Notes: generated from the letters alone by a model not told the origin. A DNA stretch of 64,000 nucleotides from Ephydatia muelleri (GCA_013339895.1 JABACO010000010.1:9309359-9373358); one strand, 5' to 3'. Shown: positions 19,030-31,460, numbered from the stretch's first letter. Numbers and translations are program-made.

Positions 19030-20172
19030 GGATTAGCTCCTCCTACATTTGCACATGCCATAATTAACAACAATACCACTTAGTTTGTCACCAAGGATGT
19101 GTGTATGTGTGTGCTTGTGCTTGTGTGCTTGTGTTTGTGTGTGTGTTCTTGTGTGTGTGCTTGTGCTTGTGTGTGTGCTTGTGCTTGTGTGTGTGATTGT
19201 GCTTGTGTGTGTGCTTGTGCTTGTGTGTGTGCTTGTGCTTGTGTGTGTGCTTGTGTGTATGTGTGTATATCACCAAGATCTGTGTGCATATGGAAAGGAG
19301 GAGCAATTTGCTGGATATACGTTTTAGTTGTCTAGAAGTTATGGAAGTCTCAGGTGTGTAAATGTATGTTTGTTTGTGATGAGCACACATACACAAGGAT
19401 TAACCCCTCCTTTCCATATGCACACAGATTTTGGTAATAGGTCTACACACACACACACACACACACACATCATGGCCACACACCATGGCCACACACACAA
19501 GCACACACACACACACTACACACACATACACACACAAACACACACACACACAAAGACACACACACACATAAGGATTAGTCCCTCGTACATTTGCACATGC
19601 CATAATTAACCACAATACCACTTAGTTATCACCAAGGATGTGTGTGCTTGTGCTTGTGTGTGCTTGTGTGTATGTGTGTATATCACCAAGATCTGTGTGC
19701 ATGTGGAAAGGAGGGGGTAATTTGCTAGATATATCTTTTAGTTGTCTAGAAGTTATAGAAGTCTCAGGTGTGTAAATGTATGTTTGTTTGTAATAAGCAC
19801 GCATACACAAGGATTAACCCCTCCTTTCCATATGCACACATGTCTTGGTGCCTCCTACATTTACACATGCCATAATTAACCACAATACCACTTAGTTTTA
19901 TCACCAAGCATGTGTGTGCTTGTGCTTGTGTGTGTGCTTGTGTGTGTGCTTGTGTGTGTGTGGTTGTGCTTGTGTGTGTGTGGTTGTGCTTGTGTGTGTG
20001 TGGTTGTGCTTGTGTGTGTGTGTGCTTTTGTGTATGTGTGTATATCACCAAGTTCTATGTGCATATGGAAGGGAGGGGTTAATTTGCTATATATGTTTTA
20101 GTTGTCCAGAAGTTATAGAAGTCTCATGTGTGCAAATGTATGTGTGTTTGTGATAAGCAACACACACACACA

Positions 20173-20253
<81 letters not shown>

Positions 20254-20280
20254 GAATACACACACACACACTTGTAAATG
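18962..20280. repeat. CA/TG microsatellites inside three ~360-410-bp tandem units
   Basis: Besides long (CA)n (18962-19028, 20160-20250) and TGTGTGCTTGTGCT blocks, a unit containing ATCACCAAG then TGTGCATATGGAAAGGAGG then TTTTAGTTGTCTAGAAGTTAT recurs at 19269, 19681 and 20043. Each unit also carries the inverted partner CCTCCTTTCCATATGCACA about 120 bp on, so each can fold into a hairpin. No gene. Confidence 0.85.
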
Positions 20281-20467
20281 TACATGATGACAGTGCTCCA
20301 TTTTTTTTCTGCACATATGTGGTTTTGATAGGATTTGTACATGTATGTTCAGATCCATATGTTCACAGGTACTATTCGTTTTAATGTTAGCGACAAGTTT
20401 ATCGATGGTCCAGCTCACCATTCCGAGATTCCACCGGATTAAATGTGTGCACAGTGAACTCAATCAG

Positions 20468-22080
20468 TCCTTGAAGACCAAGATGTATCAGGTACCAGGA
20501 CCAAACCATGGAGTTTACTGCTCACTGAGAGGCTTCACGAAGAACTTGAAGTTATTGTAAGTACAGCAGCACATGATGTACCTAACTGCATACTCTATCA
20601 GATTCAGCTGAATCCAGATTCCAACCATGAAGTCTTTAGAATAAAACTAAGTGGTGATGGTGCCAAGTTTAGCAGGTGCTCTAATTTCTTCCTAGTATCA
20701 TTTGCAATGCTTAACCTGGAGCAACGTGTGCTCTCACCACGAGGTAATTTAGTTGTAAGTTTTGTGGTGGCTGCATGACATTGCCTTTGAACAGATAATC
20801 ACACAGTGGCAGTAGTGAAGATGCCAGAATGTCATGACATTTTGGCAACCACCCTTGAACCACTGCTCCAGGAGATAAAACTCCTCCTGGAATCACAAAT
20901 TATTGAGGATGAGGGAAAGCAGTATCAGGTGGAGTTGTTTTTAGGAGGCGATCTAAAGGTAGGGTGAACATGCACACTATATGATCAAATCCAATCTGCT
21001 TTGGTAGCTCTTGCTGATGTTTCTGGGTTTTGGACAAGCAAATTCAAAGTATGCTTGCATATGGTGTTTGGTGCCATCAACTGATCGGTAAGGCTACACT
21101 GTGTCCAGATAACTATCAATGCTCATAAAGGTATATTATTATTATTATTATTTTATAGTTGGAATACTTCTAAACAGCATAAGGTGAAAACTATCGAGGA
21201 TATCGAATCATACATGCTGGCAACTCAAGGGAATCATACAGTGTGAAGTACTGTCCACTGCTACCTATTGACCTTGACCTGTTGTTCCAGATGAGCTGCA
21301 TTGGTTCCTAGGCGTTATGGATGTTCTGCTTGAGAATGTAGTATTGCAGGTTGTACAGTTGGATGTCAAAGTCAATAAAAAGCAGGCAGATCCACTCCAA
21401 GGGGCAATGCTCCAGAAGTTAGTGGAGAGCATCCAGGCATGTGGTATACCATTTCAGATTTGGCGAAGGATTCTGGTTCATCTGCACTGGATTGGACATC
21501 ACTAGGAGGAGCAGGGATGAGGAAAGTTCTCTCCAAGCTACCTGCCTATTTCAAAGACATCTTGCCGCAAGACTGCAGCGAATGCATTACCCAACTATGG
21601 AAGGTACATGTGAGAAATTAGTACTAAATTAGCATGCCTTGCTCTGTTCTGAGATACATGTATTATGGGCTTACTAGGACTTTGAAGAGCTGCACAAAAA
21701 CATAAGCAGTTGGACAACAGACAGTGATGTCATTGAATCAAAGGTGAAGTACCCTATAAACAAGCTGCAACAATGTTTACAATTGCACTACCTCTCCATC
21801 TAGGCAAAGCAGTGGATCAAAGATTTTGTTGCCCTGTCTTCTGTGGCACAGGGCTATTAAAAGGATAGAGTGACTCCATACATGCATATTATGGCAATGC
21901 ATATGCCACATATGATCAGTTTGCATGGCAATATAAAACAATTCAGCTGCCAAGGTATAGGTATAGGCAGTGTGTAAATTACCGTAAGTAACTCTCACAT
22001 GCACAGATCTTGAAAAACTGAATGACATGTTAAGAGAAGCTATCATAGTTCATGCAGAAGAGATCCTGCAATGGAAATAA
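20468..22080 (+). pseudogene. Decayed multi-exon YACIWC-family gene (transposon-associated)
   Basis: Seven exons are visible: 20468-20743 (FRIKLSGDGAKFSR motif), 20795-20958 (NHTVAVVKMPE to VELFLGGDLK), 21008-21087 (LLLMFLGFGQANSKYACIWC), 21159-about 21246, 21291-21603 (VMDVLLENVV to ITQLWK), 21678-21743 (DFEELHKNISS) and 22007-22080. The splice phases of the first four agree. I recall multicopy sponge/cnidarian proteins with GDGAK, FLGGD(Y)K and YACIWC in this order; they behave like transposon genes, role unknown. Damage: a stop (TGA at about 21243) ends exon 4 and a frameshift lies near 21462 in exon 5. No start codon was found before 20468. Confidence 0.6.
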
Positions 22081-22900
22081 TGCTAACCGAGCAGAGGATG
22101 TTGACTAATTCTCTACTTTACAGAAAGGCACGAAAATACTTCAAAAGGAATTGTGAATACTGGGAAGGGGGGATAGTGAGTAGTGGGAAGCGATAGCGAA
22201 TTTGAACACAACATTTCAGCTATCAGTAAATGTTCTGCACTCTGCACACCCATTTCTACTGCCATTATTATTAATAGTAAGCACTCATACATGAATGTAG
22301 AAGGCTGATGCCGCAGACCTCTTTGAACCTTATTATCATCACAAAAAATATGGTACAATTGTAATGCACTACACCATCATTGATGTTCCATCTTTCCTTG
22401 TAACAGACTGCATTGACATAAAGTTTGGCAAAGCAGCATAATCCGAAAATTACAGAATCACTGAATCAAAAGTGTCGTGATAAGCTTCAGCTTAAAAGGG
22501 TGTTGAATGAAAAGAAAGTAAGTGAAGTAAATCCTTATGTACATGCTTATGCTTAAACAACATGTTTCAGTGTATAAATGCATTGTAGTATTGGCATGTA
22601 TATTGTCTTGCAACACTCAGCACTACCCTAGCTGATATTTGGAATTGATGTCAACCAATATATTCCTGCTGCCTTGATCAATATACAGACAGAATTGTAT
22701 GCCGCCATTTCAGTTTTTCCTGCAGTCAACACACAATTTATTTTCTTTTTTATTTGCAATTAAACTGAACTTCACTTTCATATTATTGTATATAATCCAT
22801 TTCATGTGCTATTTTAAACATTCTTTACTTCCATTTAATAAGTAGTGCATGTATATCGTTGGAAATTTGAGATGTGCCACATATTGGCTAAGAATATTGC
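22081..22900. other. No clear gene; possible tail of the decayed gene
   Basis: A short coding-like stretch near 22410-22520 (ends AAAAGAAAG/GTAAGT at about 22519) could be a further exon of the gene at 20468-22080. The remainder is AT-rich, unassigned. Confidence 0.3.
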
Positions 22901-22904
22901 CATC

Positions 22905-23085
22905 ATATCTTGGATCGTCTTGGGTAAGATCTTGGGCAAGGTCTTGGCCAGATCATGTGGTTGGCATAATCTTGGCATCTTGGGCAAGATCTTGAGTAAG
23001 TCCTGGAAAAGTTCTTGGCAAGTTCTGGGCAGGTTCTGGGCAAGTCTTGGGCAAGTTCTTGGCAGGAATCTTGCCCAAGAACTTT
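22905..23085 (+). repeat. Degenerate CTTGGGCAAG repeat
   Basis: About fifteen imperfect 10-12-bp units around CTTGGGCAAG/TTCTTGGCAAG, each close to its own reverse complement, closing with an inverted partner (CTTGCCCAAGAACTT near 23071). Confidence 0.7.
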
Positions 23086-23089
23086 TGCT

Positions 23090-25020
23090 GGGCTATAAAT
23101 GGTGTGGGATACTGTAGTGTACATATTTGAACATTGGCGACCCAAAATGAGTCAAATCATGTACAGCAAAACGCGACAGAACAGTTCAAGCAAGCTACGC
23201 TAAGCCTCTAGTGGCGTACACCTACCCCTTCTCTTCCCCGCCCTCCCCCCCTTTCCCCCCCGTACCGTGTGCATTATTTAGAAACAACATAGGCCTTCAT
23301 GCACACTACAGTGCTCAAGATTTAAGCGCACGCTACTGTGCAGGGTACCGAGGAGTATAGTGCTCCAGCAAGAGCTGGCAGCCGCGGGTAAGCGTTATGG
23401 ATACGACGCTGGATATGTACAAGCTACTATATATAGTACATAACACAGCATCACCGCTTCACCATGCAGTAGTCTAGAAATGACTTAAATGAGCGTGAGA
23501 TGGGGGGAGGGGGGGAAACACTATGAAATCCAAGAAGGAATCTGTGGAGTATGGAACCGAAGTTTCAAATACCTTACCTACGTTTAAAAGCGCAGAATAG
23601 TTGCTTTGTGTATCAGCTATATGTTTCTGTCAGGAGCTAACAGTAGATCTTTAAGGTTTTGACGTAATAGACTGTGGAATTTTGTGATGAGGAACTCACC
23701 CCGTTGACTTCATGAACATTTGAAGAAAAGGCCCCTACAATTCAATGGTACCGAGGGCTTATTCGGGAAGAATATGGTGACGTGTTTAAAAATCTTGCCA
23801 AATGTGCCGCACTAACAATCTGTCAGGAGCTAAGTTGTAAAAACATTTGGTAAGCTTTCCCCATACTGTGTATGGAACGATTACGGAAATATGTCGTGAT
23901 TACGCAAACCGCGAATGAATGAAGGGCTCCCGTTGCATTTCTCCATACGCGCTATGCAGAAAGATTGAAATGGGCAGCGTGCGCTTAGCAACGAAAAATA
24001 GCAATGAAGGGACGTTGGAATGAACGCTTGTACATCTAGAAATGGCCCATACATCGCTGGTCATCTTGCTTTTATTTAATTGAGATTACTACATGTATGT
24101 ACTAAACATCGGTCTGATTATAATATGTGTGCTTCATTACATTAGTATTGAGCATCGTTTATCTAAAATCAAGACATTTTAATTTCTATATTGTATAATC
24201 AAATTTATTTATCAACGAATTTATTGAAATATAGCAATAACGCATAAAAAATATTTCATAATGTATTAGATCTTACATGTTAGTTAATTTACCTGAACTC
24301 GTGAAATTAATCATTAATGATATGTAGTTGGATGTGTCGTCGGTCACAACTTACAGATTGGTATTTCCCCTCCCCCCTCCCACTCCTCTCCCACCCTCCC
24401 ACCCTCCCCCACCCCCCCCTCCCACCCTCTTTACGGTAACGAGAGTTCTGAATTTGGAGGGTTGTTACAATCGAGTATTCGTATAGGAAAGTTAGTTTTC
24501 ACATCCAGTAACACTTTATCTGTGCACTATGGCAACCCGCCTGATGTCGGAGTACAGCGCTATGCCATATCAGTACTGCACTGAGTGGCAATGTCAGGTT
24601 CGTGCCTGTTATTATTTTTATTTGTTGTGTTGGACTCCTGGTAGAGCGGTATCATATGAAATATTGCTAGCTTTGTTTCAGTATTAGCCTGGGGACCAGA
24701 TGACTGGCATTCAGCAGTGCTGAATGCCACCATACTAGATCACTATGTCTGACTGACCTACTGCACACTGCAATGATAGGGTAGGTTCAATAATATTCAT
24801 CGCCATGGGAAACCTAAGGGGTCTTACAGACCTTTTCATCAGCAGCACAATTCAGTTTGCATGTCCCACGTCACATTAGTTGAATGCAGGTATAAATGAT
24901 TGTACATGTACTCATCAGATTGCCGTCTGGCAAATTATATATTGTGCTTCAAATCATGCTAATGCAATACCCTTCTGTAGGAGTATTTGTACTCTCATTG
25001 TTTAATTCCCTGAATCAGGG
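23090..25020. other. No gene seen; C-rich tracts and a dispersed repeat
   Basis: C-rich tracts lie at 23225-23265 and 24367-24430 (G-quadruplex potential on the minus strand). 24047-24190 resembles 30256-30400 (shared CCCATACATCG, TGGTCATCTTG, GGTCTGATTAT, TAAAATCAAGACA). No supported open frame. Confidence 0.45.
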
Positions 25021-25028
25021 GCGGATTC

Positions 25029-25107
25029 AGGGGGGGGGGGGGGGGGGGGGGGGGGAGGGGGGTCTTTGGGGTCTTAACCCCCCCCCCCCCCTCCACCCCC
25101 TTGCCCC
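25029..25107 (+). repeat. G-run followed by C-run
   Basis: A run of about 25 G at 25031, then GGAGGGGGG, then about 14 C at 25077 and CCACCCCC. The two could pair into a hairpin or form a quadruplex. Run lengths may be inaccurate. Confidence 0.8.
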
Positions 25108-25353
25108 AAAAGAATGAATAATTAATTACATACGTGGTTAATTGTATTAGTTATCTTACCGCGACCGAAAGGTGCGAGCTGTTAAACGCGTCAATGCAAT
25201 GGATCTCAGATATTTTTTCTCAGGAAACAGATGCAGTTGCACTGGCTCATGCACAGTGTTGGAATTGAAGAGTCTTGTCCTCGAATTGCAAGCTACCAAC
25301 TCCATCGGTCAAATGCACCTGCAGTTAATGCTAGCTAGTATTACCGACGAACA

Positions 25354-25872
25354 TTAATGTCTAATGCATGCACCGGGCGTCCTCCCGGGGGTACAATTGT
25401 CTACCGCGGTGTACAGATAATAAATTTATTCACGTTCTGCCAGTTTAACATCCCCTTTATATTTGACGGTGTTCAGGTCCTTGAGTTTGGCCCGAAATCT
25501 CCAAGCTAAAATACTTTTTCTTCGTTCCGAGTCAGCGCATCAAAGTGAAGCAGGCTATTCGATTGCGATACGCGTGGTTACTTTTCAAACTAACGTACAG
25601 TATTATCACCGGGTCAGTAGACAAGTCATGGATTGGGAGTTAGTGCCTTCAACGAGTGATCTATCAAACATCATATTTTGGTTCAAACATCCTAAATGTG
25701 TTATTACAGCCCCGCTAGGTCGTGTTTGGTTGAGTTACCAACGTTAAAGCATAGATATTAGAGGTAATATCCATGGGGATGTTAAACTGGCAGAACGTGA
25801 ATAAATTTATTATCTGTACACCGCGGTAGACAATTGTACCCCCGGGAGGACGCCCGGTATATTAGACATTAA
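25354..25872. mobile_element. Non-autonomous TIR element (~520 bp)
   Basis: Terminal inverted repeats of about 100 bp (25354-25456 and 25774-25872), almost identical, with CACCGGGCGTCCTCCCGG and TTATCTGTACACCGCGG. Both ends are bounded by TTAA, which could be a piggyBac-type target duplication, but the TIR does not start with CCC, so the superfamily is open. The internal open frame (25463-25747) has no recognisable domain. Confidence 0.8.
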
Positions 25873-25873
25873 C

Positions 25874-26059
25874 TATTCCAATGCTGGACCATTTAAAATT
25901 ACTGAGCTTGACAATCGTTTTGAAGAAGCAGCAGCAGGCATTATTGGAGAGTTAGCGCAAATTCTGCCTTCTGAATTGGTCAGCTCCTCTGTTCAGCTTA
26001 ATCCAAGTCATTTCAAAGAGATTTTACAGGATATGATAGATTGGAAGCGCATCACGTGA
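25874..26059 (+). CDS. Possible exon with coding character, family unknown
   Basis: An open frame NAGPFKITELDNRFEEAA followed by GIIGELAQILPSELVSS and ending WKRIT before TGA at 26057. It has balanced amino-acid composition and amphipathic helices, unlike nearby chance frames. The TIR element sits directly upstream and may have cut off earlier coding sequence. It lacks an ATG. Confidence 0.3.
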   Translation, partial: YSNAGPFKITELDNRFEEAAAGIIGELAQILPSELVSSSVQLNPSHFKEILQDMIDWKRIT

Positions 26060-26361
26060 GCCATTAAGCCTATGCTCGCACTCCGTGATCGCGCGAATCA
26101 CACCTTTCTATAGGGCAAATCGAGGCAGGAGTCATCAAAGCGTGCCATACTTATTTTTGGTGGACACTTTTCATCGCCTATTTGAAAGGTAAGCGTTCTG
26201 TAAGGTATTGACCTTAAAATAGCCCCACGGTTTGTACTACGCGCGCTGCGTACCGATGATTTCACCACTCTCGCGTGCTTAGTAACTGACCTTGTATATG
26301 AAAAAAAAAAAGACTTGAGGTGTTAGTTATAAATATCTTGCAGAATTTTATAAATTGTAAT

Positions 26362-26601
26362 TTAATTATGAATTAATGCTAATGTGTTGCTTATTAATTT
26401 TTCCAAATGGAGCCGGCGAACGAGCAAGGGTGTTACAAGAGTAGGTCCATATATGGTATTGCCGCCATTTTTTATAGTAATCATTGAATCATGAGCTATT
26501 ATAATACCAGGAACAGACAGGTTTAAGGTAAAAAATATGTTTTCACCACAGTAAAACACATTGATTCCAGAATCTGTTGCCACAAGTGAAAAATCCAACA
26601 C
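26362..26601 (-). CDS. Possible exon, extracellular-domain-like
   Basis: Minus-strand frame with SLVATDSGINVFYCGENIFF and LNLSVPGIIIAHDSM, ending at a GTAACA donor-like site near 26434. A diverged partner of its start lies at about 26752 (CTTGCGGCAACGGAATC), suggesting an exon duplication. No family recognised. Confidence 0.25.
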   Translation of the reverse strand: MLDFSLVATDSGINVFYCGENIFFTLNLSVPGIIIAHDSMITIKNGGNTIYGPTLVTPLLVRRLHLEKLISNTLALIHN

Positions 26602-27182
26602 GAATCAAGATTTATAGCTGGCGGAATACTGTAATTAGATCAGAAAAAATGCATTTTATGTACTTGTCTATGGAAAGCACTATTTTGCCTCCAGGAACCA
26701 AAACTTTCAAATTTTCTTGTTAAAATCTAAGACAGAGGATACTGAGCAACACGATTCCGTTGCCGCAAGTGAAGTATCATGCTGAAATAGTTAGTAATTA
26801 TCAAGTATAGATTTTCGCTGTACATGATTAATAGCCCGTATTCTTGAATATTTTATAAAATCGGATGGCGGATAATTCATAAACAAAATCATAATTTGTC
26901 TTTTCTAAATATGCACAACGATGATGGAATCTCAGAAACATACATAACACTTTGCACCGATTCTCACTGTGATCTCACCTTGTATCAATTTGTGTACTGC
27001 TGATGGTCGGAATCCCTTACCCACACTCTATCACCAACAGAGAATGTGCGAGAGAAGTTGTATTGCCATTGTGTTGAGATCTCTGCTTGACCCATGTCTG
27101 GTAATACCATTGATAAATGTGTACACAGTGCACGACCAAAAATGGTCTCAGGAGACAGTTTGTAATAGTGTGAGGGACATTT

Positions 27183-27631
27183 CTATAGGTTCTCAGAAAT
27201 TCTGATATGGCCATGGAAAACCTGCTTGCTTGTCTTACCACTGTTGCACATTTTAACCATATTCTCAGCAAGACCATTGGTCGCTGGATGATATGGAGCT
27301 GACGTGCGATGTAGTATGTGATGCCTTGTTAGAAATGAAGCAAATTCTGCACTCAAAAATTGTGGGCCATTGTCAGAGACAAAAATCCTCCGGAATCCAT
27401 GCCTTGCAAAAATATCTTGATGAACTTCCACTGTTTGCTGACTTGTTGTTGACTTGTAACGGACTTCTGTCCATTTACTATAAGCATCAACTAACACTAA
27501 ATAATGAATCCCTTTATGCTCCCTATAGTCTATATAAACCCTGTCCCATGGAGAGTCGGATACTGCCATGGATGATGTGGGGCCAGCTGTGGCATTGAAG
27601 ACACCATCCTACATTATTCACAATGTGCCAA
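27183..27631 (-). pseudogene. Integrase core fragment
   Basis: Reads SPWDRVYIDYREHKGIHYL, then SDNGPQFLS and YHPATNGLAEN, which give the D, D and E region. After the glutamate the frame is lost (KMCNSGK). Upstream edge is the inversion junction near 27631. Confidence 0.85.
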
Positions 27632-29137
27632 AGAGATATTCAATAGCAGGTACAAGATGGGGAATTACAACCAGTTGAGCAGAGTGAGTGGGCAGCCCCC
27701 ATAATAGTGATCAAGAAGAAAGACGGGGGAATGAGAGTGTGTGCCGATTTTAGAATGACCATCAACCCATATTTATAACAAAAACCTTTCCTTTGCCTAC
27801 TCCAGAAGAAATAATTGCACCATTAGCAGGGGGGCAAGGGGGTAAAAGAACTGTATATTATAAGGATGGTATATTGGTGACAGGTGCTACGAGACAGGAA
27901 CATGAAGCTAACCTCTGTCAGGTTTTTGAGCGCTTACAGCAATATGGACTGAGAGAGTGAATTTATCTAAATGTCATATTTTTTCAACACACTGTGGAAT
28001 TTTTAGGGCATAGTATCTCATTCAACTAACAGACGAAAGAGTGAAAGGAGTAGTAGAAGCACCCATGCCGACCAACAGGGTGGAATTGAAGTCGTTTTTG
28101 GGTCTGAAGACATAGAATAGTTTCTTCCTCAGTTAACACCCTTTGTATCAACTTTTATGTAAGGATGTGAAATGGAAATGGACTAAGGTACATGACATAG
28201 CAGTTAAAGAAGCAAAGGAGTTAGTGTGTAAGTCACCCATTCTAGCTCATTTTTAAAAATCAAAGCCTGTTAAACTTTATTGTGATGCATCTGCAGTTGG
28301 TGTTGGAGCATGTTTAATGCATGTCATCAGAGGTCAGGAGCAACCTGGAATGTATACATCCAGATCATTGAGCAAAACTGAAGCCAAGTATGCACAGATA
28401 GAGCGGTAGGCCTTGGCTATAATTTTTGCAATCAAGAAGTTTCATTGAAAGAGTTTGGTAACAGACCATAAACCACTGTGCAAGCTGTTTGGTTACAGGA
28501 AGGCATTCCTTCCTTAGCTGCCACCAGGATTCAAAGAGGGGCACTTCTTTTGAGTACATACCAATATCGTCTTGAATATGTTCCTGGATCTGAAAATTAT
28601 TGTGAAGTATTGATGTCAAGGTTGCCTCTGTCCATAGGTGGTGAGGATAAAAACAATAAGGAGGAAGGCATTTTAGCTGTGGAGTGTTGTACCTTGCCAG
28701 TCACAGCACATGATATTGCCAAGGCCACTCGATGAGATAAGATGTTAGCAACCGTGTTACAATCGGTGCTCCATGGCCGATGGAATATGTCCAGTCACAG
28801 CTTGGATCCATTCCATAGAAGGAGAAATGAACTTAGTTGCCATGATGGTTGTGTGCTGTGGGAACAGTGAGTCATTATTCCATCCAAGTTACAGTCAGCA
28901 TTACTGGATGAGTTACATGATGGGCATTTAGGTGTAGTTCGAATGAAGGAACTCGTGAGAAGTTATGTATGGTGGCCCAATCTAGATCGAGACATAGAGA
29001 GATTAGTGGCACATTGTGATAAATGTAGGATGGTGTCTTCAATGCCACAGCTGGCCCTGCATTATCCATGGCAGTATCCGAGCTCTCCATGGGACAGGGT
29101 TCATATAGACTATGGGGAGCATAAAGGGATTCATTTT
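27632..29137 (+). pseudogene. Inverted RT, RNase H and integrase zinc fragment
   Basis: Begins at RT (EIFNSRYKMGELQPVEQSEW with stops later), has RNase H at about 28260-28600 and the HHCC region DELHDGHLGVVRMKELVRSY then WWPNLDRDIERLVAHCDKC at 28890-29035, and ends in the integrase core near 29137. Much of the RT palm, including the YxDD box, is missing or unrecognisable. More than ten stops or frameshifts. Confidence 0.8.
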
Positions 29138-30265
29138 TGTAAATCGGCACACACTCTCATTCCCCCGTCTTTCTTCTTGATCACCACTATGGGGGCGCCC
29201 ACTCACTCTGCTCAACTGGTTGTAATTCCCCATCTTGTACCTGCTATTGAATATCTCTTCCACTTGCTTCCTCAATGCAAATGGTACTGCCCTGCACTTA
29301 CAAAACACTGGTTTTACCTTGCCTTTGAGCTCAATCTCAGCTACAATTCCTTTTAGCCAGCCTAACCCATCCTTAACAACATCTGGGAACTTATTTATCC
29401 AGTCAGCTGTGTATAATGCATTAACCCTTGGATCCCAAGACTGAAATAACTCCTGCCAATTTAGCCACAACTTCCCTAACCAGTCACGCCCCAATAAGGG
29501 TAACCGAAAATCAGCATTTTCAACTACAAATCGGCCTGTAGCCTGCTGGGAACCCTGCGTCACTTCCACCAAACCTTCTCCCTTGGTAGGCAGTATGCTC
29601 CCATCATACAGTCTCAAGACTACTGACAATGGGTACAATGTAACCATTGCCAGATTTTCCTTGTATGTCTTAAGGGGAATAAGAGACAACTCCACTCCGG
29701 TGTCTACTTCAAACTTAATGTCTGCACTATTCAGTCACCAACTTTTTGTGCCTAATATTACTATTAACTTTATGCACATACATTTCATTATCAGTTTCAA
29801 TGTCTTCATAATTTCTATCCTCTTCTTCCATTGCTCCCACCATGTGTGTCATCATACCTTTTTTGCTTTTCTTCATCCGGCATATACTCTCGCTAGATGC
29901 CCCATGCACCTTGCCACAACTGTTACATTCTTTCTCTTTATGGAAACAATAATCTGCTGCATGATTATTTCCTCCACATCTAAAACTTCCCTTCCTAGGA
30001 CCTTGTTTCGTGGTTACTTTGAGGAAATCTGCCACTTCTTCACCCTTACAACCCTAGCTCTACATTCTTGCTTCGCTGCTGAAGACTCGCTGTCTCTTTT
30101 AACACATGCAATCTCTATTGAACGGGCCTTATCCAGCGCTTGCTCTAGGGTGAGGTCTCTCACACACAAAAGCTCCCGTTGTATACGCGAATCTTGCAAT
30201 CCGCACATAAATTCATCCTTCAACGCTATTAATTTTCTAAACATATCGAGCAATCGCCCATACAT
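29138..30265 (-). pseudogene. Gag, protease and RT start fragment
   Basis: Gag C-terminal part 30265-29727 (LLCVRDLTLEQALDKARSIE is the usual block before the zinc knuckles; CGGNNHAADYC and CNSCGKVHGAS follow). A frame at 29695-29039 covers the protease C-terminal half (LPLLGRDWL) and the RT leader (FPDVVKDGLG), then breaks where it meets the inversion. Confidence 0.75.
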
Positions 30266-31160
30266 CGGTGGTCATCTTGCGATTTATTTTCAAATTGAAT
30301 TTAAACATGACAATAAATTGGTCTGATTATGTTGTGTACTTTATAAATTGATATCATGAACCGTTCTTTAACTAAAATCAAGACAAAATAATTTCTACCG
30401 CTGGCGCCCAATTTATTCATACATGTATATCATTGCGCAACGCCTTGCGTCATCTGCCAAAAATGTAGTTGACAATAATTGTCATAATGGTGAATAAATG
30501 TGCACAATAAGTTAATTCTGTTGAAGATTATAACATGTAATGGTGAGGGCTACATGACATCGTCATCGCGCATCGGCACTTATATAGTCATGCAGCTTAC
30601 ACAGAAAATTTAAGTTGATTCGTTAGCACTTTCCAGTACAGAACGACCTCGTAGGCTACATATCGTTCAATCTTTGTCTGCATGTGTGTGGCTAGAGCGT
30701 CAGTAACAGTACACGTATAGCGCTCAAATTTAACTGTACTTACGTGAAGGTTCGTAACGGAAAACTTTATGTCTACACATCGGAGCGCTGAGCAGTCTAG
30801 GCCAAAGAGCCTCTGCATCAGGCCCAAAGCACACTCCACTCCCTCTCATGTTATGGCATCAGGACTAATACTTGCTGGCATCGCCGCATCAGGCCTAAAG
30901 GCCCATGTCATCATCACCAAAACACGTCTGCACACGATTTGTGGTTTGTATATAGGTGCTACATATAGTATGTGCTTTTTAAAAACATACACAATTTGCT
31001 CTCTTAGAACTGCTATAGCTAGTACATCCATATGTACATGTACACCAGGCAGCCTAACATCAGATCAGACAATACACTATATATTCAGCTAGCTAATTTA
31101 CATAGCACACAATTATATCTTCAAGGGCAATTTACAGAATGATGTCATCAATGCGGCATC
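30266..31160. other. Dispersed repeat sequence, no gene
   Basis: 30256-30400 matches 24047-24190, 30610-30700 matches 16487-16655, and 30940-31160 matches 18420-18700. This looks like a mosaic of one old repeat family. Confidence 0.5.
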
Positions 31161-31179
31161 TTTGCCTAAGTGTTCATCA

Positions 31180-31460
31180 CCACCAGTCAGACCCTGGACC
31201 TACATGTACCAACACAGGCCTAACTTGGACCTACATAGGCCTACCCTGATCCTACATGTACTACCTACACCTACACAGGCCTAACCTGGACCTAAATATA
31301 CCTACACAGGCCTAACCTGGACCTAAATGTACCTACACAGGCCTAACCTGGACCTAAATGTACCTACACAGGCCTAACCTGGACCTAAATGTACCTACAC
31401 AGGCCTAACCTGGACCTAAATGTACCTACATCGGCCTAACCTGGACTTAAATGTACATTA
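31180..31460 (+). repeat. 31-bp minisatellite
   Basis: About eight copies of a 31-bp unit (CCTACACAGGCCTAACC plus TGGACCTAAATGTA). A less regular relative lies at 18720-18800, inside the matching dispersed repeat. Confidence 0.9.

Larger units (their letters stand above)
27183..30265 (-). mobile_element. Ty3/gypsy remnant with an internal inversion
   Basis: Outer parts read on minus: gag with two zinc-knuckle-like motifs (about 29880-30000), a protease region (29500-29695) and the N-terminal edge of RT (to 29140), and at the other end the integrase core (27183-27631). The middle 27632-29137 reads on plus: RT (IVIKKKDGG), RNase H (LYCDASAVGVGACL, TDHKPL) and the integrase zinc domain (HCDKCRM). 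About 120-130 bp is present in both orientations at each breakpoint. Many stops and frameshifts; no LTRs were found. The plus-strand segment can only be explained by inversion of the middle. Confidence 0.8.

Noticed and set aside
19080..20463. Cys/Val-rich and His/Thr-rich small proteins
   Set aside because: Translations of CA/TG microsatellites.
25463..25747. Transposase in the TIR element
   Set aside because: The 94-codon frame has no catalytic or DNA-binding motif and the element is too short.
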